The translations under genes and the position numbers were made by a program. Below, in pieces: positions 12,501 to 24,563 of a stretch of DNA of 64,000 nucleotides; positions within the stretch are counted from its first letter, which is position 1, and each line of letters starts with the position of its first letter. The stretch is from Dasyornis broadbenti (Eukaryota > Chordata > Aves > Passeriformes > Dasyornithidae). Where the stretch lies: NCBI GenBank assembly GCA_013397935.1, contig VZRN01006818.1, positions 4,567,266 to 4,631,265 of the forward strand, in the 5' to 3' direction. The notes under the pieces were generated by a model. It was not told where the DNA came from. It searched no databases and worked only from the letters and a program-made list of their open reading frames with translations.

Positions 12501-14737
12501 ATGAAAGTGATTTAAAATATCCCTCTGCGATTGCCTACCTGCGAGGCAGTTATCTGTCCATCAGATCGGAAGGTTTTATTGGTGTGTCAGCGCTATAAAG
12601 TATCAGTCTGAACCAGCAAAGCAATACCAACGACACAAAAAGTGAAAGACAGTCTATAATTAGCCTGTAAATGTGTTTAGTGTGAGACCTCACCCTTGTT
12701 TCCCAGTTCCACAAGAGTTATTCCAGTTTATTACTGGATGACACTGGCAAAATCTATCCATTTTGACTGGAAAGAAAGACCAAAAACTACAAATAAACCC
12801 AAAGGAGAATAAAGAGACAAAAGGATCAATGAAAAGTAGGGAACTGGTTTTATTTTTGTGCTAGTTCTGTCTATTCTGTGTTTGAAGGGAAATGCTGAAA
12901 ACTTAATTGGGGTAAATAAGAACAGTATTCATGTTCTGAAGACACCTTTTGGAGAAAGTTTAATTGGTGTAGGAGAAGCTACGACTTTCTTTATAGAGTT
13001 GAGAATGGGAGAGATCCCTGTTTAATGTTAACGAAGATTTGCCATTAACTTCAGTGATTCCACCCAGTAATGTTTGTGTTCTTCTCTCTTTTCCATCCCT
13101 ATTCCTTCTTTGTATAGCAGACAGGAGTTTTTCATTTTACATCTCATTTATAGCAAATTGCAGTTATTAAAAAAAAATTGAACAGTTTGAGCTTCAATTA
13201 AAGAAGAAAAGAAATGCATGTAGTTTTGAATTTACTCACATGTCTAAACTCGAACACGGTGTTTTGGATTTTTGCTTTATTTTCTTTAATTAGGCTCATG
13301 TTCTAGTGTCTGCTTTTCTATAAAATATTTATTCTTTAGCATTTGAAGTGTGTCTCTGTTTGCGATTTGTATATTTTCTGCATGTATTTGGAAGTAGCTG
13401 CTAGACTCCCCTTGCTTCCACTAAGAGGCTGGTATTTTCATGCTTCCTATGAAGCAGGCCCTTTTTAGGAATGCCAGAATATACCCAAGTTCTCCTTCCC
13501 CAAAATTTCAGTGGCAAGTTCCTGTGAATCTTGAAGTAGAGCTCCTGCAGTCTATTTGTGCCCTAAGCCAATTCCAGCACACGTATCATCAAGCCAAAAC
13601 AGACAAACTTAGGAGAGGTGTCAGTGCTGTAATACAGTTTAGAGTATGATTTAGAACAATTAGGTCAGAATTTCTCTTGTTCATGTTAGGAAGGCACCCA
13701 GTGAAGGACCACCTAGATAGACTTGTGATAACTGCCAGTGAGCTGGCTTGGGAAGCAGAAGGCACAGAGGCAAATGAGAGAGGAGTGTGGCAGCCAGGCT
13801 AATTAATTGAGAAGTGAGACTAATTAGTTTGACTGGAGGGAGCACCATGCTGATGTGACATTGTAGTTTCCAGAATTCCATCTGATTTATACATGGGCTG
13901 CACTGGGCTTCTGACAGACAAACAAGTTGTTTATGGGCTCTTTCAGGTGTTTTTTGCCGTGAAGCAGCATTGTGTTGGTTCATTGCCTGTGGAAATTTAC
14001 TGTAAGTTTAGATTTCTTTCCAGACTGATACTCAATTTAGTTCCTTTCAAATCTTCTGCAGTAAGATTTTTCTAAGACAAGTATTGTGGTATTGTCTTGT
14101 TCAACCTCATGCCATTGAGAGAGATTCCTTGGTGCCTTTTTTTTTTAACTTGATGAAGGACCTTCCCATCTTTTCCCTAATATTTTCTCGCTTACTGAAT
14201 ACAAAACTGAAGTAATGCTCCTGAAGCTGGTTATGGTTCCATTGTTCCAGCTGGCAGGGCAGCGAGGTGGCTGTCAGCGCTCCTGCCCCCAGAGGATGTG
14301 TGCTAGGAACAGTGCACCCTGGAAGATGCCTTGTTTAGTAAGAACTGGTGATTCTGAACAGTTTGCCATTTTTCTTGATGTTATGAAAGAGTATTTCTTC
14401 AGTGCACCCCTTAATGTCAGTCGTTACATGCAATTTGATGTGTAAGATGTCCATAAAGGAGTTGCTTTAATGAAAAGATAAAAACTGCTTGTGGTAGAAG
14501 TCTGTGTTACTGTGCTGATATGGTATAGTAAACATGAGAAGCAGTACCAAACCCAGAAGGAAATCAACAGAGTGTTGTAAATAAGCTGGATTCTGTATAG
14601 AAAGCTTCACTAGAAATACTAAGTATTGTATTACATCAATAACATGGTAATCATTTGTGAGCAGACAGTGGCATAAGATAAAAATGAATATTTTATTAGT
14701 GTTTCCTAGGAAATATTACTAGATACCTGAAATTAAG

Positions 14738-14790
14738 GTTTTTGTTTTGTTTTTTTGTTGTTGTTGTTTCTGTTTTTGTTTCCTTTTGGG
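14738..14790. repeat. TRHDE: T/G-rich low-complexity tract upstream of a TRHDE exon
   Basis: Runs of T interrupted by single G, including four GTT units, lie about 120 bases before the acceptor of the exon at 14907. The + strand is almost purely T and G. Confidence 0.85.
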
Positions 14791-14906
14791 TTTGTTAATG
14801 TATGTTATTTAAAACGCTTTTAGTGATGGTTTATGGTCCTTCTTACAATAGCTCTTCAGCATAGTAGCTTCCAGAAGGAGTTAACATATATTTTTTCTAT
14901 TTCTAG

Positions 14907-15061
14907 ATCTGTTAGCTGTGCCTAAGCATCCATATGCTGCTATGGAAAACTGGGGACTGAGTGTTTTCGTGGAGCAAAGGATACTGCTAGATCCAAGCAT
15001 TTCTTCCATTTTATACCTGCTGGATGTCACCATGGTCATTGTACATGAGCTCTGTCATCAG
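14907..15061 (+). CDS. TRHDE: TRHDE exon with AAMEN exopeptidase motif and HEXXH zinc site
   Basis: This 155-base exon starts after a pyrimidine-rich acceptor ending TTTCTAG and stops at CAG before GTATTA. It opens with the last two bases of a split Asp codon, then has 51 codons. It reads LLAVPKHPYAAMENWG, then VEQRILLDP, and ends HELCHQ. AAMEN (14936-14950) sits where most M1 enzymes have GAMEN; the Glu at 14945-14947 is the N-terminus-binding residue (Glu408 by family numbering). HELCH (15044-15058) supplies two zinc-ligand histidines (His441, His445) and the general base Glu442. The AAMEN variant and the KHPY context separate TRHDE from laeverin (HAMEN) and aminopeptidase N (GAMEN). Small differences from the human enzyme as I recall it (Ile/Val, Leu/Ser, Leu/Ile) are away from catalytic residues. 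The exon is internal and has no start codon. Confidence 0.93.
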
Positions 15062-17237
15062 GTATTAAAGGTGTTCATATATTTGATCTTAATGTCAGAA
15101 ACCATGTGCTCCTTTTCAGAACTGAAAATGAATTTGTATTGTACATATGGATGGCTGTGATTTCTGTTGTAACTGGAATCCATATAACACAGAGGTCTGT
15201 AAGATACATCTTATACTGCAGAAACCAAAGACTCAAAATGGGGATAGGAGAGAAAATTGGTAGCAGTGAACAGCTTCCCTATCTTCTGTAGCATTATATT
15301 CTGTGTGTTTGTGTGTCTTTGTTGTTGGTGTGTAGAATAAATGTGTTGGTAGCAGATTCATGCTAAGTTTCATGTTCATGTCAAAAAATGTTTTGGCTGA
15401 AGTCAGTTTGGTAGTAGTCTTTGTCTTCTGTTATATATACACATACTTACATTTTCTTTTTCTTTTCACTGTTTTTTCCAATTTGGTACTGACCCTCTCT
15501 GTTCACTAATGGTGGATAAGCGAGTCTTTCTGTGAACAGAAATGATTGTGTCAATAAGAAAACTTAAAATAATAAACCCATATTACATTTTATTTTATGT
15601 TTTTCCCATCTTCTTATCTCAAACTAAACACATTACAAGTGTTAGTAATATTGAATTGAATGCAAATGTTATTGAAGAAATTTGCTACAGGGGCAGGAAA
15701 TGCTTTCTTACACTCATAAGAGGCATAATCATAGCCTTCAGGTTAAAATGAATGAAATCCTACTGTGTAATCACCATGGCTTACATCTGTGACTTTACAC
15801 AGTATTCTTTAGAGGCAATGCAAATTCTTAACACTTTCTGCAAATAAAAAGTACCATGTAAAAGGGAGCCACTGTAATGGAGTTCTGGCAGATGAACCTG
15901 AAAATAATGTTTGGTTCATGTTTCACATTAAATCGGCGGGTGAATATGAAGTCCTCAACTACAACATGAAATTTTTATTGAAAGCTATTGCTGATTTGAT
16001 CTTGAGACTATTATCTGATTTTGCTGTAAGCTCTTCACTGTGCAGTGCGATAGAGCAGTACACAGTTCAGCTAGAAAAATTACAGTGCCTTAGGAATCAT
16101 GTGTGGAAAACATACATAAGGTCATCAAGTCCCAGCTCCTTTGAGTACTACCTTTCTCCATGTGGTGTGTTTGTAGTGCCAGGTTCAGTGCTCCTGATTA
16201 CAGGGCTATATGGCTTCCCTTAAAAGCTTTTGATTAAATCTGATAGTAACTTTCTATAAGTGTTCAGCTTATGTCTTGGTTTTTGTAAAGTCGTTCCATT
16301 GCTTCCAGTTACTCTGTGCATTGCTTTCATAATTTCCTCTGCTTACAGAGTCATTTGTACTTCAGATGTGGCAATTATCACATCAGTAACTGGCCAAGTT
16401 TGTTTATCTGATTCTTATTGAAACTGAGGCCTTTTTACGTTGTTCTGGGATTGTTAGAGGATTGTGAAGTGGGCAAAAACTATAACTGAATTTATTTTAG
16501 GGTAGAAATATGATCATAAGGTGCATTTAAGTGACCTTAAAATTGCAGATGAGGAAGTTTTGTTGATGTCCATGTTCATATTACTTCTAGTGCTGTTCAC
16601 TTAATTAAAGTAACTTCTATTCCTGTTGCTGCTGTTTCTGTTTCAGTACCATGCAGATTAGGTCCTTGTTCGGCTGCTTCACTCGATAACTAGGCAAGAT
16701 AGAAAATACTCAAGTTAAAGAACCCTTATTTCTATTTCTAGGATGCAGAATTGAGTCACACTGAATATGGATTGTTCACCTGCAAGTAAAGTTTAAAGGG
16801 AGGAACACTCAAAAATATAACCTGAAAACCACTATCTAGCACCTCCATCACATTATTCTCTTTATTTAGCCCATTTTTGCTACTTTTATCTTACCGTACT
16901 CAGAGGCCCCTCAAGGAACTCTAAACAATACTATCTTAGCTGAAAATCTACTGAACCGAGACCAGGTTGGGTCCAGGATCTCTTGCCTCTGCTGTTTTAA
17001 TTGTGCATTTTTCATTGTCTTCTGCTGTGCATCATGTCACCTGTTAGCCTGTGGTGACACATGGATATTCTTCCCCTTCACTCATTTTTATACACAGAAT
17101 AACAGAAATTAACCAAAATCTCTCTGGTGCAGGCAAAACTAGAATCCACATCGCCCCATCTCCAGTTTTACTTTCTATTTATTGCTTTTTTTTTCAAATT
17201 TCAGGGAAGGGGAAATTGAACTATTCTAAAATACAGA

Positions 17238-17262
17238 TTTTTTTTTTTTTTTTCTTTTTTTT
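17238..17262. repeat. Poly-T tract
   Basis: Sixteen T, one C, eight T. Confidence 0.9.
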
Positions 17263-18322
17263 CTGTTAAGAATTGGGTCATTGTCTGGTTTCTCTGACTT
17301 TAAACCCTTGACTTTAAGATTTATGGAATATATCTGAGCATGTAGTAAACTGATCTGTGTGAGACCCCTGTTACTTAGAGTAACACAGCAATTGCTTTGC
17401 TAATGTTGTTTCCAAAATTAGAAAAATCAGGTGAATATTAAAAATCCAGATTGTTGTCTTTAGATTTGACTGTTTAAAAATTGTAATTACTGAACCTGCT
17501 GTGTATTAATGCATGAGCACAGTGCTCAGGACAGATAGAAAGTGAGAGACAGTATTGCAAAAGAACAAATTCTGTGGTTGTTAAAATACAGTTAAATGTA
17601 TTAGGAAAGAATTTCATGTCCAGTTTCTTCATGGCTGACTTTGTCATCTTGACCAGGTATTTTAGGTACATGTTTTAGGAGAGATGCATGAAAGTTTCTT
17701 AGGTAGTTTTGGTTCAGTAATTTTGTAGGGTGCTATTTTTTGATATTTCAGCTTGAGTGTTCTTTCATAATATTTTATTTATTTAATTTAAAAAAAAATG
17801 GAAAGTGTGAGTGCTTTGGCATAAAAGCTTGTCCTCCAAGCTCCTAACCACGAGTTGGTCAAAACACATGTATTTCTAGCAGCTTAATTTGATAGCTTGA
17901 AATAATTACCATAATTTATTAAAATAATTCTGTTAAGGTAGTAATCAGTTTTATTTGCATACCATAGATCAGTTCCACCTACAGCCTTTGAAGAAAGTGT
18001 AATTTGAATTTCTGCATCATGATTTTTTGTGATAGTTTTCCCACCTGAGCACAAAACTTGGTGTGACAGATTGAGTTACAGAGGCATGAAAGCAGAAAGA
18101 AAATTAAAAACTTCTAAATCAACATTTTAAAAATAATCTGTAAAGAAAACATATAGGAAAGCGTGTCCTTTCAGTGTATCCATAAAATAAGTACCTTCTG
18201 CATATCAGGTTGAACATAATACCTGAGGGAGACAACAATTTCTGTGATCAATACGTTTCAAAATGAAAAGAAGTAATGGTCTTCATTCCAGGCAGATAGA
18301 GCCTATAGTCAAATACACAAAC

Positions 18323-18338
18323 AAATAAATAAATAAAT
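18323..18338. repeat. AAAT microsatellite
   Basis: Four consecutive AAAT-type units. Confidence 0.85.
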
Positions 18339-20895
18339 ACTTAAAGAAATTAAATACTCTACCTACAGTTTTCCTTTCAGACATGTAACACCTAGGAAGA
18401 CAATAGCACATTTCTGCTGGAAAATTTGGCTTTCTTGCTTGCAGCCTCTGGGTACTGCTCTGTCTCTGACATGCATAACTCTCTCTGATACTGTTCAAAA
18501 GTAGTTAAGCGAATTCCCTACTTTTTCATATTGATATCACATGTTGGTTTAATGCCTTTGTAACATTTCTTCCTTTAGGTGGATAATTAAACAAATTGTT
18601 TTAATTGTATCATTAATAAATGAATCCAGAAAACTCACAAAGGAGTAGAAGAAATTCTCTTTTGTGGCATCATAAATTAATGTTATTAATTCAAATTACA
18701 GGGGGAGGTATAGTGAGCTTTACAATCTTTATTTTGTCAAAATCTTCCTGTCTAGTCATAGTTCAAAATGATTATTTTACTACTGGTTTCATATTTGTTC
18801 AGTAGTAATACTCTTGCAATTCAGGAAATAAACTCTATGCAGTTGGGTTTAGTCATTAGAAATAATTTGTGGATTTAACTTCCATACTTCTTGGTGTATG
18901 AAAGTTATATTCATTTCAATGTTTCAAATTCTGAAAATGCATTAGCTGTATGAATATATTTCCAGTATTTCTTTGTCTTTTCAGTTAAATGTTCTTAAGA
19001 TCAGGGTCTATGTTTAGTGGCCCCGTAGAGAGTTAATTTATCGATAGCCTTCAACTATATTATGAATATTGAGTATGCATTAAGTTTAGCTTCCCTTAGT
19101 GTATGAATATGACTTCTATCAACTTCATCTTTTCTCCCTAAATTCTTAAGTTGATTGTCAGTGACATTCATTGCCATGTTTTTCTTCATATTTTCATTCA
19201 AATTCTGTTTGCTGAACCCTGTGTGGCCATCTGGTAATCTTCCTGCTAGTCTGGTCTTTGAAGCTCTAGTGTTCACTTTGCTACAGATCCTCCTTGCAGC
19301 ATTGATCCTTCTGTGGTGTCATTCTCGCTCCACAAAGACATGCACAGAAGTGACATCTTTCATTCAGGTCCCAGACAAAGCCTTCAAACAAGCCAGCTGT
19401 CATGAAATCAAACTGCTTATGGACCAGCTTTGCTTCCATTCATTCATTCATCACTCTTTACATTTCAGCATCAGTTCCTCTGCTCTGACCTGAGTCTCTC
19501 CCTCTAGAATACTTAATTGCTGCTCTCTCTCTGTGTATTTATCAGCGCTTGCTTACACTTGAAAGCTCAAAATTATCTCTGTTGATTATGAATTAATCTA
19601 ATTTTTATAAATATTAAGAGAAAATTGGCAGATAATTTTACTGAAACAAAATTCTGATGTTTGTTTGGCAGAAGAGAGGCTACAGAGAGTATGAAATATG
19701 TTTTCATAATACTGTCTGTGTTTCTGTTGTTACCACTGGTGTTACATTATTCAGGTTGCACAGGGACATTACAATCATTTAAACAGGGTCATCTATCAGC
19801 AGATGAATATATGACGTCTGCTTTCCTATGAATTCTTGTCCTCATGCGTCTTCCAATGATCATCCCAGCTCTGTGTAAAATCCCTCAGATACCCACATGT
19901 CCTGTACCGTAGGATTTGTGTCTCTTGACATCTTAGTGAGCAGGGTATGTAATGTCGTATTCTTGCCCTGCCCTCAGCTCAGGCTCTTTTCCTCTTTTCA
20001 GCCAATGATCTTTACGTACTTTTGTAGGAGTTTAGTTACCCCTGAGACTTCTGTCTTCCTTGCTAAATTCGACGGAAGTCAGTGGGGATGTTGAAGAATG
20101 ACCTGGAGGAAACAGGAAAGGCAGGCAGCTCCAGTAGGGTTCCTTTGCGTACACACAGGTGGGCTGTGCCATTTCAGATACCTCTGATTCTGTTTGCTGT
20201 TTGGGAAGGCTGCAGACATCCTGTAAGTCACATATGAAATTTCCTAGGCCTGTGTGGGTATCTCAGATAGCTTAGTAAGTTAAGTAAGCTTAGTTCTCTA
20301 AGTGGCGTCAACTACCTGCTTTTAGGAATCTGAGTGCTACAGAGAGGTGGCATTATTGTATCAAATGGCTTTCCTTAGCAAACCTGCCAAGGAGAGGAGC
20401 ATCTGTAGTGTTGTAAATCTTAGTGGGCAGAAAGAAATGCTAAAATTTAGGGAGAAATAAATACTAAAATTTAGGTCTGGGGTGGAGAATTTTTTCCCAT
20501 TTTCACATACATATTTTTCAATATACACACTATACATTGTGAAGTTTCCATGTAATGGATCAGATTACTTGAGTTAGAAGCCTTTTCCTGTCCAGTGTGT
20601 GTGTTAGTCTGTTAAACCTAGGTGAGCATCTACTTCAGAGAACTAAAGTTGACACTGTGAATACTATCCTCAGTGCTTCTTTTCCCCTGCTTCTTCTTTT
20701 CTAATGTTTTACTTCATTAACTTAGGCATCCTGTAAGGTTGACTTAATTAATACAAGAAAAATAAAGTTAGTGAGTTTCAGCAGGTGGTAAATACTACTG
20801 TTTTTATTAATATGCGTGGAGAATGTGTTTGTCTAAATGAAATATTTGCAAACATGGTTTCCTAAATTATGTTCATTTGAACTTTTTTTTTGCAG

Positions 20896-21009
20896 TGGTT
20901 TGGTGACCTTGTGACTCCAGTTTGGTGGGAGGATGTGTGGTTGAAAGAAGGTTTTGCTCACTATTTTGAATTTGTTGGGACAGACTACCTCTACCCAGGG
21001 TGGAACATG
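20896..21009 (+). CDS. TRHDE: TRHDE exon with third zinc ligand
   Basis: This 114-base, 38-codon exon starts after TTTTTTTTTGCAG and ends at ATG before GTAAGT, a strong donor. It reads WFGDLVTPVWWEDVWLKEGF and continues AHYFEFVGTDYLYPGWNM. The Glu of KEGFA (20947-20949) is the third zinc ligand (Glu464). It lies 18 residues after the HEXXH of the previous exon, the exact M1 spacing HEXXH-X18-E. Both splice borders are phase 0. No key residue is missing. The zinc site is therefore split across two exons 5.8 kb apart. Confidence 0.93.
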
Positions 21010-23449
21010 GTAAGTCAGTTTTATTTTGTTAATGTGGAGACTCCACAGAAAAGTTGCTCTGCTGTTAGACTCCTGCTTCTGTTATAGACAAGAACTGCTG
21101 AAAAATACCAAATGATGCATGCAAGTATCAGATGTCAAATGAAGCAAAATCACTAGGTGTGAAATAATTTGACAGCATTCCAAAAGTGTAATCTACAGTT
21201 TATTGCAAAAGAAATAATGTCATGTCTATCATAACCCAGCATTAAAATAACTACTGTCTCTCTGCTCAGAAATATTTTGAATTAAAGCAGTTATGATTTA
21301 ACATGGACTATTTTTTAAAATGTTGAGAATATTGAATTTTATCCACGAGATAAATTGGCAAGAAATGTTTGGCTAAAACATTATGTAAAACTGAGCATAT
21401 TTTTTTCTTGCAGTATTCTGTTCTCCTCTACCTAAATATACTCTTTTTGTCTTCCTGCTATTGTTTGGCTGTATAGAACACACGCTAAATTAACATGGGT
21501 TACCTGAATTGATAATCTAGATTTTGGTATGGTTTCTAGCTGTACACGGTTGGACATGCCTTTTCAACCAGTCTGCAAATGCTGGAGCTCTCTGAGGGAA
21601 CTGGGAATTCCATGCTGGGACATTACTTTGTAGCACTTCTGTTATATCTTACTGTACCTAGTCAGGTTCCAGTTTATATCAGTTCTGTATATATATCTGT
21701 ATGTATATCTGTAGTCTAGCTATATTATATTTAGAAAAAAAATAAGATATATGAGACTTCACTACAAGGAAATAATGTATGAGACCATATTGAAGGTTCC
21801 TCTAGAGATTTTATTGTCCATTGGAGACATGTTTATAACATGTTTGCTAACCTTTTGTGCTTATACATGTTCAATTACGTGGCAAAAAATGTATTGTAGA
21901 TCACGATTCTCTGACAGATTTGTTGGGGCTTGGATGTTTTGCTTAAACTCTTAAAAACTAACTTCTGAAACTTTTTTCCCTGCTATTTCTGGTGATTTCT
22001 TGTGTATACTTATCCCATTAACTTTTGTGTGCCATAAAATGAACATGCTATAATTATGAGTTAAAGCTAATTTTTAAAAAGTAGCTGTATACAGGTTACT
22101 CTAGAGTTAGTTACGGTTCTTGTGGAATTTGAATTCTTTGTAGTGTTTTAATTTTTTCTTTCAGGTGTCAATTTTGGTTTATAATTGCATTATGAAAAGG
22201 AAAACAAATCTTTGTCTGAACTGACGACTGTCTTGCTTAGGTAGGCTTGTTAGGTTTACCTGGCTTTGGCTCTATTAACACTCATTCTGTTCATCTTGAT
22301 GAAGAGCACAACCTGAATTACAATGTAATGATTCTAATTATGAATGCAATGAAGTCTGGCAGGCCTTTGTGATTTTAGCATAGTGAAGTGTCATAGATGA
22401 TAACATTTATACACTGAATTTTATCTTCAAATCATCAGTCATTTGTTCTTCACATAATCAGTCTAACAAATTCAGAATAACTTTGCTTTAGAAGTCATTT
22501 GGAATACAGTGTATTTGCTTGGAATTTCTGTGGAATGAATATAATGTTCACTGTTATGCAAATAACATGCCCATCATGTGAAACCGTGGCATCTTGGCAG
22601 AATACAAGCAAGAAGAGTGGATTGAACAAGGTATGGCAGTTAAACTGGGGAATCAGAAATGTGCTGCATAAATGAGAATTAACTACAGTAATATTGCTGT
22701 GCCTGAAAAAAGTATTAATCTGTTAAGTTTTTCCTTAAATTAAAAAGAAGGGAGACATAAACTGTTCATAAGACTTTGGATATCTTTGGCTTTTGATATA
22801 AAAATGACTATATTGACATATTTAAATGATGAGAAAATGAGATGAAACTCGTAATAGGTTAAACATTTTTCATTCTTTTGCAGACTAGAGTAGGAATCCG
22901 TACTGTCAAGTTTCAGCATGTGTATTACAGAGATTGTAGGAAGAGGAAGCAAATGTTACAGTTACTGAAATTTGGCTTGCTGGAAATTTTGTTATTGATG
23001 TAAAGTGCAGTTGCTGTTTGAACATATTGAGTGACATTTGTAAACTCGAAAAAATTAAAGTGATCCTGTAAAAAAAGAGAAACAGTTCCAAACAACTTAC
23101 TGTTTTTCAGAAGAGAAGGATGAAGTACAAACTTCATGCATCAGTTGCAAAAATGAGAACTACAAACCTTATTATCTGTAATGATGGCCAAACAGTGCAA
23201 TATTCCAGCATTCTGGTTGGTGTTTTGTCAGCAATAATTTATACTTGAGAAATACAAATAAAAAAAGTTATGGTGCATGTTAGCACAGCTCTTTGCGTCA
23301 GGAAAATAAAATGATATACCAAAATCTTCTTTATTTCTAAAGATCTGGGAAAGTTAAATAGCTGGCTTCTGTTTCTTGTAGTTCTGAAATGTTAACCTTG
23401 AAGGTTTGCTCAAGAAGCCCATGGATTAAAATGTCAAATTCAGCTTATT

Positions 23450-24115
23450 TTCAGCTTACCAAAGGCTTTTTGTCACATTCTCTTTTGGATAAATGTAGAA
23501 GACTGATAGTCCATTCCAGAAAAAGGACATTGTCTGGAAATGCAACTTGTGCAATATGGATAACATCTGAAAAAATTGGATCTATCCTCAGCTTCCTCTG
23601 TAAGTTGTTGGATGTTTACAGGCTACTGGCACATAAGCTTTCGACGTTAGGGCTCATAAGTTTTGATACCACTTGTCTGAAGATGCTTCTCTTTTAGCAG
23701 AGCTGAGCATTTTTCAGTGTCCATCTTATTTGGCTTTCACAGCCTTGGTATAGCAGAACCTGAGACTCTTGAGAAGAGCTGTCTGTTAGACATGTTCACA
23801 CCATTGTAACTTAAACCAACAGCACTGAGTTCTGCACAAAGCAGAGATCCATGGATTTTGTCTTGAAACCTGTTTCTTGGCTTTTCCTTCTTCTCTAGGT
23901 TCTTTAGCTTGCTTGAATATTTCTTCCCCCTGCGATTATTAATTTTTTTCAGTTTTTCTTCAATTGTTTCATAGACTCTTTTACAGCATGGATAACAATG
24001 ACAACTGCCATGGAGCTGCAAGACTTTATTGAGCATTCCAACAGGTCTGGAATTTCTCGTGTTGTCCAGAAGGCATTTACTGCCATGCTTCATCATGCTT
24101 GCATAATCTTAATGA
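23450..24115 (-). pseudogene. Candidate decayed retrocopy, source unknown
   Basis: The - strand is open from about 24105 to 23737. After one stop it continues in the same frame with protein-like sequence (KPNKMDTEKCSALLKEKHLQ) before further stops. The open part includes HGSKCLLDNTRNSRPVGMLN, a Lys-rich section YETIEEKLKKINNRRGKKYS and SNRQLFSRVSGSAIPRL. Another in-frame TAA lies just upstream of 24115. A long same-frame run punctuated by isolated stops fits a decaying coding copy, but I cannot name the parent gene and found no poly-A tail or target-site duplication. It ends about 70 bases from a CR1 copy on the other strand. Confidence 0.28.
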
Positions 24116-24182
24116 AAAAGGAAATCCAGTCCTTATTAAACCCTTGCTATCCTTATGTCCTGAATCCTTTGGCTGAGATCAC

Positions 24183-24563
24183 TTGGTCTGTTCAGCCTGG
24201 AGAAGAGGAGACTGATGGGAGACCTCATGGCAGCTACAACTTCCTCATAAGGGGAAGATGAGGGGCAGGCACTGACCTATTCAGTGTGGTGCCCAGTGAC
24301 AGGACCTGAGGGAATGGCCTGCAGCTGAGCCAGGGGAGATTTAGGTTGGATATCAGGAAAAGGTTCTTCACCCAGAAGGTGGCTGGACACTGGAACAGGC
24401 TCCCCAGGGAAGTGGTCACAGCACCAGCCTGTCAGAGTTCAAGAAGCATTTGGACAATGCTCTTGGGCACATGGTGTGACTCTTGGGAATGGTGCTGTGT
24501 GGGGCCAGGAGCTGGACTCGATGATCCTTGTGGGTACCTTCCAACTCAGCGTATTCTGGGATT
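24183..24563 (+). mobile_element. CR1 LINE 3' end in sense orientation
   Basis: This begins with CTGTTCAGCCTGGAGAAGAG, the conserved LFSLEK region of ORF2. It continues with RT C-terminal sequence decodable as IRKRFFTQKVAGHWNRLPRE (about 24349-24408) and ends in the 3' UTR blocks ACTCGATGATCCTTGTGGG and CTTCCAACTCAGCGTATTCTG. It is about 380 bp, truncated at the 5' side, with the frame broken after the RLPREVV motif. It belongs to a different CR1 tail type from the 4296-4462 fragment. Confidence 0.92.

Larger units (their letters stand above)
1..14906 (+). other. TRHDE: TRHDE intron, 3' part, begins before the window
   Basis: This stretch ends in the acceptor TTTTTTCTATTTCTAG. The preceding TRHDE exon should end in sequence like PYSLPKL plus the first base of an Asp codon; nothing of the kind was found here, so the intron must start upstream of the window. 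It holds the assembly gap, two CR1 fragments and three unidentified coding-like - strand stretches listed separately. The rest is AT-rich DNA with simple repeats (poly-T plus GT at 4799-4826, T/G-rich 14738-14790). Confidence 0.75.
15062..20895 (+). other. TRHDE: TRHDE intron, 5.8 kb
   Basis: The intron begins GTATTA and ends in a T-run followed by GCAG. It is AT-rich with many stops in all frames. I see simple-sequence tracts (poly-T at 17238-17262, an AAAT repeat near 18323-18338, a CATT run near 19438) but no recognisable repeat family, RNA gene or extra exon. The open frames here (for example near 15918-16223 and 19155-19493) lack conserved features and look like chance. Confidence 0.85.

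Noticed and set aside
14215..14445. Open frame just upstream of the first exon, tested as a preceding TRHDE exon
   Set aside because: The reading (MLLKLVMVPLFQLAGQ, EQFAIFLDVMKEYFF) does not match the TRHDE segment expected before the AAMEN exon.
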